Shown here one piece after another: positions 56,001 through 64,000 of a stretch of DNA of 64,000 nucleotides. The position numbers were made by a program, and so were the translations under genes. Under the pieces are notes generated by a model. It made no database searches. It was not told the DNA's origin and saw only the letters and a list, made by a program, of their open reading frames with translations. Origin of the DNA: Sthenelais limicola (Eukaryota; Annelida; Polychaeta; Phyllodocida; Sigalionidae); the NCBI GenBank assembly GCA_942159475.1, contig OW804100.1, forward strand, positions 7,642,127 to 7,706,126, written 5' to 3'. Numbering within the stretch: the first letter of the stretch is position 1; each line of letters opens with the position of its first letter.

Positions 56001-59000
56001 TTTTAGTGAAAGATGGCCAAATAATGGCCATCAAATTTGTACTAGCGAAAATACATCTGTAACCAGGGCCTCATATGAAAGGTCTTTTGATGCACAACTA
56101 TATGACATGTGTCTTTTGTGATTTCATGTATTTTAGTTGCTATAGCAACCATATTTCTCCTGTGGCAACTTAAAAGCCTCAACCAGGAATGTCCAGAATC
56201 CCAGGTAAAAGAAAAGCTTTAACAAAAATTTCTCCTCAGATTTGCTCTAAAATTTGGAGTTGGGCTGTAAAATATGTGATATCCCACTAAATTTGTTATG
56301 TTTTGTATTCCTAGAAACTAAAACAAATTAATGAAATATGTCCAATTTAATGGTTCCTATGCATAGAATTTTGCCATGGTTACCACCATGAAGCTGGGTT
56401 CCACTGCCATGCTGCTACTCCCGCTACTCCTCCCATTACTTTGACAGCCTATTGTTCCCATTTCTTTAGAAGTGGGAGAAAGCAACTGAAAGTAATTGGA
56501 ATGGGTGCTATTGCGAGTTACTTCTACTGCTATTACTATTGAGTAGACAGCATTTCATTTTTACTTGAAAATGAATTTGTCAAGTGATGTGAGTAGTAAC
56601 ATAGAGTGGTGCCACTTCACTTCCCACTACTTCCCGTTACTTCAGCTACAAATTAGTGGCCATTGCAAATCAAACATGTTTGATAGAAGCGGGAGCACTC
56701 TAGGCCTCTCAAATCTACAAATGTGGCGGGAAGTAACATGGCTATCTAGTGGGAGCCAATAGCAACCATCCCTGTTACTCCCATGTTATATCATGATTGG
56801 GGGTTGTACACCCTGAAACAGAATGAAATCCGACGATCGTATAGCGTCGCAGATGCACCAGGCGTGAATTTACACGTATTCATTTAGAGGCTTTCTATTG
56901 GTCAATTGGCATTAGCCCAATGGACTGTACTAGCTAGGGGAGAACCAAGTGAAATTTGATTTGATGCAACAGTAAATGTTGTTAATGTTCTATGGTGCAA
57001 TAATACTTACATGATTTATATCTATTCATTAAACATGCCCATACAGAAATGAAAAGTTAATAGACCGGTATTAACAGATCAATGACAGACCAATAGCCCA
57101 GTTTCTCTGGGTATTGATCCTAATCCCAATTTACATAAGGCGGTCCATTGCCGTTCAATTGAACATAAACCTATTCCAAAGTCTGCCATTGCCATTCCAT
57201 TGAACATAGACTTATTCCAAAGTTTGCCATTGCCGTTCCATTGAACAGAGACTTTATTGAACAAACTTATTCCAAAGTCTGCCATTGCCAGGTTATTGAA
57301 CATTGCACAGAGACTGATGACATCACAGAAGTGCATGCACACACATCTTTGGAGCCAAGTTCAACTGTCATTCAGTAAGCAACTTGATGAACTTGGAATA
57401 CATTGTATTGTGCTGAAGATCTGAGACTGCTCAAGTTAGCAATGGTTTACATATGTACAGTGACACATGTAAAGTTACATTCAGGTTGGCTGGTCCTTTG
57501 GATATTATATTGAAGCTGATTTGAATTCAGTTCAACAGGGAACTAGCTACAGCTGTAGATATCTAGATGGGCTAGACATATCTCTCTACAGTATACTGCA
57601 TATATTTCATTAAGACTTGGAGTAGGTTTATGCCATATCACCAGCAAGGATTATCCAAGCGTGTCTATGTTTATGACAAAAGCCTCTAGAGGCCGCCAGG
57701 CCGAGAGAGAGATCCTCACTTCAGTAAAAAACCTGTGGCCATTGTATACAGTCTCCTAGACACAAGTCAAGTCATATTCTATCTTATTACTGCCTCCTTC
57801 ATCTCCTCATCTCCAGCTCCTCCTCATACTTCACCTAAACCACCACTTCCAACTCCTCCTCCTCTTTCTCCCTTGCTACCTCCTCTTCCTTCACCTCAAC
57901 CAGCACCTGCTGCTCTTCCTCTTCATTTCAGTTACCACTACATCCACCTCCTCTGCCACTACCTCCTCTACCCCCATCCCCACCTATGCCCCTCAGGAAC
58001 CCTCTCTCTGTCATTCCTTCTGCCTCTTTGCCCCTCTCTGTCTATGCCTAGTTTTGTTTACATTCCTTTTCTTGCCATGTATGTCTCCCTGTATCTATGT
58101 GTGTTACACAATATCAGTCTCAGAGTTCAATTTTACATAGGCCCAGACATAACAAATTATACCTCCTTGTCAGACACTCTCCCTCCAACTTTCTCTCTGT
58201 CTTTCTCACAGTCCAGACCTTTTCTTACACTCTCTCTCCCCGTTCTGTTTCTTTGCCATGGTGTTAAGCACTCTGTATCAATCACACATTGCCCCTGAAT
58301 CTGTGTCTATGATACAACATTGATCCTGAACAGCATGTTAATAGGGTTTCATTTGAGGCATAAATGGTAGTATGGGTGCTAACTAACTAAGAGGTTAAAA
58401 TGACACATGGCCAAAGAGGTTCTAAGGAGAGATGATGGTGTGGGCCCCACAGACCAACTAGTATACCCTGTGCATAACCTGTGCAAATGTGATTGCAACA
58501 GTAAATAAAATACATGAAATCACAAAAGACACTGTCAAGTGTGTTACTGCTAGCTTCTGGGTCATCAGGGTCTTGTTCAGGAACTAGCAGCAGACAAGAC
58601 TGGTTGTGGTGTTGTCCCTTCATTCGGAGGATCCCAGGAAGAGCGGTACAGATAATATATTGGGGGGGGGGCAGACATTTTTGTTAAGGGGGTATAGTAG
58701 GGGATGGGGTAATAGAATAGAATCTAGACATGTCACTGTCCTATACCGTAACACTAATAATGCCTATACTACCATACTCAAATTGTTTTTTATTATTAAT
58801 GTGGTATACTTTATCTTACTCTGGATACTAGCCCCAAAAGTTTATAATTTCTATGCTCTACATTCTGTCACATTGCCGAATACTACAAGAGTCAATGTTT
58901 AAACATGAGTCAAATACAAACTTGAATTTTTAATCAAAATCCAAAACATCTTTATGGATTCTATCAATAAGATACAAAAACGCATTCTTATACTATCATA

Positions 59001-61698
59001 TTATGCAAAAAGTTAATCAAACTACAGTATGAATTAAAAATGGGTTAAAACAACATGTAGGCCTATATTTTCACAGGAAATCAAAACCTAACAATCTAAA
59101 AAGAATTACAACCAACCATTATTCACAATTTATGGATATTTCTCCCACCATCTCCTCATTTTATACCTTTTTTAAAAAACAATTTTATTGGCCACACTTT
59201 TATTTAAACAAGTCAGTTACAAAAACCCCACATGGCCATGTGAATGATTGTTTTCATCTGTTGCCTTTAAACTACAATATAAAGAAATCTGTATAAAGTT
59301 ATACAAAATAAACTTTCTTTGAGCACAGTTAATCCTACCATAATCTTTAATCAAAATAAACCCTGTTCAAAACAATCCCCAATTATCTAATTAATTTATG
59401 ATCTCCAATATTCATTAATCTTGATACTGTTTATATGCCCCTACATTACATAAGCTTCAGTGTGAGACAGTTCATTATTATGCAAAAAAGTTTTCATAAT
59501 GTAACAAAGAATTATTCTGTACTGTGTCAAAATTGTTATGAGACATTACATAACATTGTGTAACCTCATTATATTTATGTTAATTATTAATTATCACCCA
59601 TTGCGCCAAGCAGAATAGCATGGTAAATCCCGTGAGCTTTGGTCTTGACAAATAATCATGTCTTGCTGTAAAGAAATGTTAAATAAAAAAAAATATAATG
59701 ATATTACTATTATAACATCATTATAACACAATCACATCTTAACACTGGCCGATAACCTGACTCCTTTTCAGATACAATATCTCAAAATTCAAGCGAGTGC
59801 AACATGGAAGGCTCTTTTCGGTTTAATTAAAATAATTATGGAAAATGCTCCCAAACTACCATTGTTTGATAAGTTGAAGAACTCTGTAGAATGACGAGCA
59901 GCATTTCCACAACAAATTCTTACCGGGAGCAGCATAATAAAAACAAAATATGTAGCAATCCTGTCAGATACTTCATGACCTTTTTCGTCATGTTTGACTG
60001 GTTTACAAATATATATAACAATACTTTTTTCATCATTTGGTGTAATAGTCAGCCTTAATCAATGAAATATGTTTTATACTTTGCAACTATGAGTTGCTAA
60101 ACATAAACGTTGTATGAGCAAAATCGTTAACAACTTATCATGGCAATGTATTACCTTCAACAAAATGATTGGAAAATGGATCCATTTACCTGATGTAAGT
60201 AGGTTGCACTTGCTTCATTTTGCTTATGTAGATATTTGTCATGGGATTTTCTTTTAGATTTTGACTTAATGATTTTCATGATGATTCGCTGATTTTCCAT
60301 CATAACTTGGGGGGATGTTGAGGACCAACTCCCAGAAAGGTCTCCAACGCTCTCACTAATATTCCCTTGCATGAAATGGGAATGAGCTTTCTTTTTCTTC
60401 TTTTTCGAATTCTTAGTAGGTTGGGCTATCATTTCCTGCTCAGAGGAATTCTCAGTTTCATTCTCCCTCTCCTTTCTCTCTGTGGTGGCCTTTTGTTCAC
60501 GGTTTTGTCTGTTTACATTTTCAAATAATTTTATAGTTTCTCCTGTTGTCAAAGCAGTGTCCGTCTTGATATTGATAGGAAGTTTCAGTTTTAGGGCTTT
60601 TGATTTAGTTTTCACCTTCGTTGTCACTCTCACTGGAGAGTAGTCAGACTGAACCGGCTGAAGTCGCGTTATTTCCTTACATCTTCCTCTGAAGCTTTTC
60701 TGACTGTCAGAGCTACTCACATCCACTATTTTCTGCAGGCTGTCATTAGACACAATGCTGAGGGCATTAGATTTGGAGTCTTCAAATGATGTTGTTGAAA
60801 TGTCTGAAAAGTTAGGATTTTCTATTATGTGAGCCTCTTTGTCTTTTCCATAGGCATGAGTTTGACATGCTTCGAAAGAAAAACTAGCTGCTTGTTCGCA
60901 CAAGAACATCTCTGAGATATCCGTTCTCAACGGGCTGGGGACTTTTCTATTTTCCTGGCCTAGACTAAGTTCGGTATCTAGTCTTTTTATCATCCTCATC
61001 GATTCAAGAGTTTGATTAAATGGGTTGTCATTAACAGCATTCGCCAAAACCCTTTCAAGATGTTTTTTTTCAATAGAAGAATGTGTTTCCATATCTTCAC
61101 TTTCCTTTTGGGCCAGAATCTTCTTCGTGTCATGAGTCTTTGGTGCTGATTTTTCGCGTTGGCTAGATAAAACACTGCCGATGGGTTTTAGCTTCAAAAC
61201 ACGTCTTTTTGCAGGAATGTCTTGTCTTTTTCCACTTTCCTGTTTCAGAATATCTTGTTGCATTTTCCACAAGCCTTTGCCTCCAGTTTTACCGTCTTTG
61301 TTGCCATAAGCCGCATCTTTGTTGCAGTAAGCCGCATCTTTCTTCTCATGAGAAGGTTCCCTGGGAATATTTGCGTCCACAGCGATTTGTCTTCTCATGA
61401 AGGGAACTAATTGCTCTCCCAATGTTGAAGCACATCTCTTCTCTAAATAATCTACTTTTGATACTTCTGTTACTGGTGTACTCGTCCTGATCAATTTTGG
61501 AGAGGGTGACTTCTGTGGTCTGAACTTCTGAGTATGGTATCGTTTTTTTAGCAGTTCAAGCTTTGTGGCAGAACGTTTTCTTTTCTTAGGTTTCCGTCTT
61601 TCATGGAACAATGACATTTTTTTTCCATTTTGTGGACAAGCTCCTTTCAATGCAGACTTTATGAGATGGACACCTCTAGGCTGATGCTTGGGAAATGT
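46891..61698 (-). CDS. Gene B: unrecognised nuclear-type protein, at least four exons
   Basis: Minus-strand exons 61698-60190, 55021-54972, 53079-52851 and 47058-46891 are bounded by AG and GT, and their phases (0, 2, 0) fit exactly, ending in TGA at 46891-46893. From the first ATG (61617) the product is 624 residues. Opening the first exon at its possible acceptor (61698) adds 27 in-frame residues and implies an exon upstream. The first 490 residues are Lys/Ser/Glu-rich and disordered, with RRKPKKRKR near residue 7 resembling a nuclear import signal, and KKKKKK near residue 430. The last 130 residues look folded: HSLPYVLNNGYPYIDARSVA, YSSVNKVLRNTKFLARHRL, then a probable helix WMVRVDRVGENLQQINREL. 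I do not recognise the family. A DNA- or chromatin-associated role would be a guess. Confidence 0.75.
47163..47215. repeat. Dispersed block shared with 8866-8935
   Basis: cactgcccaccaccctccctgctctccctcc is similar at both places and preceded by tttc...ttcaat. It is short and pyrimidine-rich, so shared origin is likely but not certain. Confidence 0.45.
47745..47840. repeat. Half copy of the 39809-39970 foldback
   Basis: It has aacataaaccaggatttgaa, atgaaatcct.agattcatc.g, agacc.aaatcg and aaatcggc at the same order and spacing as in 39880-39960. The left arm is reduced to ggtttatgtt. Confidence 0.8.
47841..49400. other. Gene B intron; unassigned
   Basis: CT-rich tracts near 48230-48340 give open frames without meaning. 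A 111-codon minus frame at 47936-48271 has no recognisable domain and no flanking splice signals that fit gene B. Confidence 0.4.
49600..51250 (+). mobile_element. LINE reverse transcriptase relic, interrupted
   Basis: The plus strand encodes, across shifting frames, ITPLHKAGPKNNPSNY.PIS, MPAKILEKAIHGQLYN, HQYWFRSNLSINQAH, KAFDTVDHKI, AWFENYLTNRYQSV, VACGTGLGP.LFLIYINDL, VQHFADDTVLYL (the catalytic FADD), YTYLGLKIDNRLNFKDHL and YKAAVRPIMDYGDCIYG. These are successive RT blocks of a CR1/L2/Jockey-like element. Stops and a foreign insertion at about 50455-50855 inactivate it. Confidence 0.88.
50450..50858 (-). mobile_element. Non-LTR retroposon inserted in the LINE
   Basis: Sequence starting with (tagaa)4 at 50453-50474 interrupts the LINE between VTKRLRA and NKIMKIQGAL. 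A pentanucleotide array at the left edge, read as (ttcta)n on the minus strand, is the 3' tail of a non-LTR element. No exact target duplication was found. Confidence 0.6.
51690..51935. repeat. GA-rich tract
   Basis: ggaggtggtggcagagaagg-type sequence over 240 bp opens frames on both strands but codes for nothing recognisable. Confidence 0.8.
51917..52042 (+). repeat. Dispersed repeat shared with 30427-30560
   Basis: Same block as in gene A intron 5: ggcaatgttactatgacaac, catgttggctggttgtctag, gtaaacaggtgggcgt. Confidence 0.75.
52090..52345 (+). repeat. Two tandem units of about 125 bp
   Basis: Each unit has aaccc.ttttttct, catagtggaatgg.ttc, atc.c.gcgat/gcaatc and tccagcggttt. They end near 52184 and 52320. 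Such units ending in ccagcggttt are common just before Helitron-like 3' ends; I did not find the terminal hairpin. Confidence 0.55.
52851..53079 (-). CDS. Gene B 229-bp exon, conserved-looking part
   Basis: Minus strand: gattttcccaag precedes, gaagag|gtaagt follows. It encodes RLFPRLSHSDEPSKSGLVVV, then HSLPYVLNNGYPYIDARSVA, SLFPQCHYSSVNKVLRNTKF and LARHRLMCSYEE. The balanced composition (aromatic, Cys, hydrophobic) contrasts with the disordered first exon and suggests a folded module. It ends in phase 0. Confidence 0.75.
54272..54335. repeat. Foldback with cgccttcggc apex
   Basis: taaggtttcc and ggaaacctta close the outer stem; agtacgagcgcc pairs with ggcactcgtac around ttc. A second small hairpin, cggcttcggcg, interrupts the right arm. 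The 133-codon minus frame over 54008-54409 is a by-product. Confidence 0.75.
54972..55021 (-). CDS. Gene B 50-bp exon
   Basis: Minus strand: acatcttgcag precedes and gtagtg follows. Read in phase 0 from the large exon it gives EQGQPSNNAKTEKENF plus two bases that complete an Arg codon with the next exon. The exact phase match on both sides is the main evidence; it is too short for codon statistics. Confidence 0.62.
56401..57037. other. Gene B intron; unassigned
   Basis: Words such as ctactcccgctactcc and gcgggaagtaac recur in both orientations between 56405 and 56780 and may be a decayed inverted-repeat element. I could not define ends. Confidence 0.35.
57038..57345 (+). repeat. Minisatellite, about 45-bp units
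   Basis: Begins catacagaaatgaaaagtta, the same opening as at 17778. From 57145 to 57300 units of the type ttccattgaacatagactta plus ttccaaagtctgccattgcc repeat about four times. Confidence 0.8.
57735..58300. repeat. CT-rich low-complexity region
   Basis: Long pyrimidine-rich tracts produce a 187-codon proline/serine/leucine frame on the plus strand, without a domain. It ends near a degraded Helitron-like motif at about 58438-58480. Confidence 0.7.
58500..60156. other. Gene B intron; unassigned AT-rich DNA
   Basis: A run of g lies at 58662-58671 and taatagaatagaat at 58709. No other structure seen. Confidence 0.4.
60190..61698 (-). CDS. Gene B large exon (at least residues 1-476)
   Basis: Uninterrupted over 1.5 kb on the minus strand. 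The only upstream codons in frame are a stop (TGA) 12 bp before a TTG and no ATG, so translation either begins at the internal ATG 61617 (MSLFHERRKPKKRK) or the exon is entered by splicing after aatccacag at 61698. The donor is catcag|gtaaat. It has a short internal duplication AAYCNKDAAYGNKD and no known domain. Composition is K/S/E-rich, typical of a disordered nuclear protein. Confidence 0.8.
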
Positions 61699-62339
61699 CT
61701 GTGGATTCAAATATATAGTTCATCAACAACAGGCTTTCTTTTGAGATTAACAAAATTATATATTGTAAATTAATCACAATATCTAAATAATGTGCCATTG
61801 ACAAAATAATACACTTGAGTCTGTTCACCCCAGTGCAACCTCACCTCATATGCCGAAAAGCTGTGCAATACTTGCATGTTCACTTATCTTTAGAATATAC
61901 ATTTAGGAAGATTATACCCCCCAGGGGATACCAATGTATATAACTTCTACCTATATATATAGGCCTATATATATTATGTTTTATTATACCTTTGGTGGAG
62001 TTGGTATGATACTCCCATAGGCTTAAGCTCTGAGCCTCATATTGAAAAGTGCGGGCAATACAGACTCTGTATTGCCCCATTTTTCCTGTATTGTTGCATA
62101 TAGAAAAAATAGTCCCGATCGTAATTATTTTATTTAGATTATTCTTTTGGCCGAAAATAGACATAGGCCTGATATATATCGACCATAGATAAGGGCATTT
62201 AAAAGAAACTAATTCCATTGATGGTTTGACCAGATTCCGAAGGCGCCTGTGGCTGTGTGACTATTTTCAGCCTACTGACAACAATATGAATGGTATGCCC
62301 ACGGCGTGCAATGCAGGAAGAGTGGTAAAATATCATTCA

Positions 62340-63150
62340 AATGAAATAATAAACTAAAATCCTTTCTTGTTTAATCAAAGCCCCTACCTGTTGTCAAAGC
62401 ATTACTTTGTTTTGAAAAGAGTTAAAGCTGAGAAAAGGGCTGAATTGTATTCGAAAACTTGAGCTTAGAAAATGTACATGAGTGATCACGCAAAAATGTG
62501 ATGCAATGTTGGCGGATGTAAACTGAAGCTGTAACGAAAAGTTCTGATCAAATAAAGGAAATAAACTAAAATACTTTCATGTGTAACGAAGCCTACCCTT
62601 TACCAAAGCATTACTTGTATTTTTAAAAGATTTAAAGGTGTGAAAAGGACTGAAATTGATTCGAAAACATGAGCAGTAGTTCCCTGCACAGCAGCAGCCA
62701 ACTGACAAGAAAATGATCGGTGATCGGGAGATTGGTGTGCGTGTCAACACAGGACGAGCGGTAAAATCTCGACCAAATGAAATAACAAACTAAAATCCTT
62801 TCATGTTCATCGTATTCCCACAATAATGTAAAGGAAGGAATTTCTTTTAAAAAGATTTAAAGCTGAGAAAAGGACTGAAAGTGATTCGAAAATATGTATC
62901 AAGGTAGGTTGATGGTCGTTTATATATCGAGTTATCCTGGTTATCTTAGTGGTGATATAATAGTGGGTTGGAAATAAAACCCCTGGTTGTTGGTTTCAAT
63001 ATTTTATTACACTAGCTTTCAGGCTTTGGTGCCCTTCATCAGGTTGAAATTCGAAAATAGTTATGGTAATCCATGCTGCAGCAAATGTACATGAGTGATC
63101 ACTCAGTTCGCAATGCGACGTTGGCAACAGGACTGCGCATTGATGCAGAA
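62340..63150 (+). repeat. Tandem repeat, 212-224 bp units, three and a half copies
   Basis: ataaactaaaatcctttc or a variant starts units near 62353, 62565 and 62789; each contains aagcattact, aaagctgagaaaagg.ctga and gattcgaaaa. A partial fourth unit (catgagtgatcac..., 63085-63150) follows after an intervening segment with the inverted Penelope-type motif. Confidence 0.8.
63009..63044 (-). mobile_element. Inverted Penelope-type hammerhead-like core
   Basis: On the minus strand, ctgatga (63042-63036), a stem-loop agggcaccaaagcct, then gaaa (63020-63017) and gctagtgtaataaaat. This parallels 31427-31468. Stem II closes as aggc/gcct; the helix after gaaa is not convincing. Confidence 0.45.
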
Positions 63151-63258
63151 AGGAGGTAAACAGACAGAGGTGGGAGGGGCCACTAAGTTGTCGAGGGGAT
63201 CAAACACTTAGGCTAATTTTCACTGTTTTTTCACATAAAAAAATGGTACAATAAACAC

Positions 63259-63380
63259 AAAAGTGCCCTTGGCGGATATCTCTGGTGCATATTGCTCTTG
63301 GGCTATGCGATTTCAGCATGAGCTGAAATCGCGTAGCCCAAGGGCAATATGCACCAGAGATATCTGCTGAGGGCACTTTT
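63259..63380. repeat. Long palindrome, 59-bp arms
   Basis: 63259-63317 and 63322-63380 are complementary with about five mismatches, around a 4-base centre atga. Left arm includes ggatatctctggtgcatatt; right arm includes aatatgcaccagagatatc. It is the longest uninterrupted hairpin in the window. Confidence 0.93.
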
Positions 63381-63430
63381 GTCTATATATTATATGCACT
63401 GTAACTGATGTGGGGTTATGACATATATAA

Positions 63431-63745
63431 ATAAGCTGCGTTAACCCTGAATAAGTAAACAGAAAAATTGGGTGCAGCTGAGGCCGCGGCAGAAATCGTC
63501 CACCTAATGTTTTATTTCAAAAAGGAAAGTTTCAGTCCTTCTCACTAGAGATCTAGCTGCAGAGTGGTGTTGGACAGTGTGCTGCTGTCAGTTGTTCGCC
63601 CACCGACCCACTAGGTGGAGGCACTTACATTTATATAGACAATGTCATGAACATTATTATACATAAATTAGCTGCATTAATCCTGAATAAGTAAACAGAA
63701 CAATTGGGTACAGCTGAGGCCGCGGCAGAAATCGTCCGCCAAAAC
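63431..63745 (+). repeat. Direct repeat, about 75 bp, offset 236
   Basis: ctgaataagtaaacag, cagctgaggccgcggcagaa and atcgtcc.cc occur at 63447-63505 and 63683-63742 with the same spacing. The rest of the window end (63746-64000) is unassigned. Confidence 0.85.
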
Positions 63746-64000
63746 CTCAAAAAAAAGAAAAATACATGATAATTACATAAGTAAAAATTACAATTTCTCC
63801 AAGAATTGACCAGAACACACATTGATGTCACTCTTACAAGGCAGTGGGGTAGCCAAATAATCTAGCACCGCAGGAAAAAGCCCAGTCCCCAATGGATATC
63901 ACATCAAGCAGGGGAATTCCAAGGGCATGAAGATGAGCAGCCCCAGACCAAAAGCAGCCCAGTAACCCGGTCTAATGGCAGACCAACAAACCGGTCATGT

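Larger units (their letters stand above)
53630..56400. repeat. Satellite-like repeat with X-box palindromes
   Basis: Units of about 150-180 bp share gccatataatttgaacta, aaaggtcttttgatgc and a palindrome of the form gttgcyatrgcaac. Palindromes lie at 55310-55320, 55462-55475, 55800-55813, 55964-55978, 56136-56149 and 56371-56384, with weaker ones at 53699-53712 and 55616-55628. The gene B 50-bp exon (54972-55021) sits inside this region. Confidence 0.7.

Noticed and set aside
56401..56790. Possible inverted-repeat element with ctactcccgctactcc words
   Set aside because: Complementary words are scattered and short; I could not pair continuous arms.
57735..58298. 187-codon frame on the plus strand
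   Set aside because: Pyrimidine-rich low complexity; no domain, no fitting splice sites, and it lies within an intron of gene B on the other strand.

Overview
The window is nuclear DNA from an animal, most likely an invertebrate deuterostome such as an echinoderm, hemichordate or lancelet. That guess is low confidence and rests on three things: one intron-rich transporter gene, AT-rich introns of up to 14 kb, and a mix of DIRS, Penelope, Ty3/Gypsy, LINE, solo-LTR and small DNA-transposon debris. Nothing looks bacterial, and I saw no rRNA, tRNA or CRISPR array.

Two multi-exon protein genes can be assembled by hand from splice signals and reading phase; they face each other tail to tail. Gene A (+ strand, coding 6046-41713) has 12 coding exons that join in frame into about 714 residues. 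It is a 12-helix major facilitator protein of the SLC18B1 (vesicular polyamine transporter) type, with an unusually long disordered N-terminal extension. Gene B (- strand, about 61698 down to 46891) has at least four coding exons: one large lysine/serine-rich exon with a nuclear-localisation-like cluster, then three small exons whose phases match exactly and that end at a stop. I do not recognise the product of gene B.

Region by region: 1-5.9 kb is repeat debris (an inverted repeat, a LINE split by a solo LTR, a GA-rich tract between 50-bp direct repeats). 6-41.7 kb is gene A; its introns hold, in order, LINE tails, DIRS-type RNase H relics, Helitron-like ends, a mosaic Ty3/Gypsy pol/gag region (20.4-27.0 kb) carrying nested insertions with target duplications, a frameshifted Penelope-like element (31.3-35.0 kb) interrupted by an LTR, a 949-bp CACTA-like element, and several foldback palindromes. 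42.4-46.1 kb, between the genes, holds a small inverted-repeat element and a compact, decayed DIRS/Ngaro-type element with recognisable inverted termini. 46.9-61.7 kb is gene B with a broken LINE and an intronic satellite carrying repeated X-box-like palindromes. 61.7-64 kb is tandem repeats and a 59-bp-arm palindrome.

The most unusual structural signal is a set of foldback elements with unrelated arm sequences. Most share the same kind of apex, a tiny GC-rich hairpin such as gccttcggc. All elements were found by eye; percent identities, family names and exact ends need alignment.
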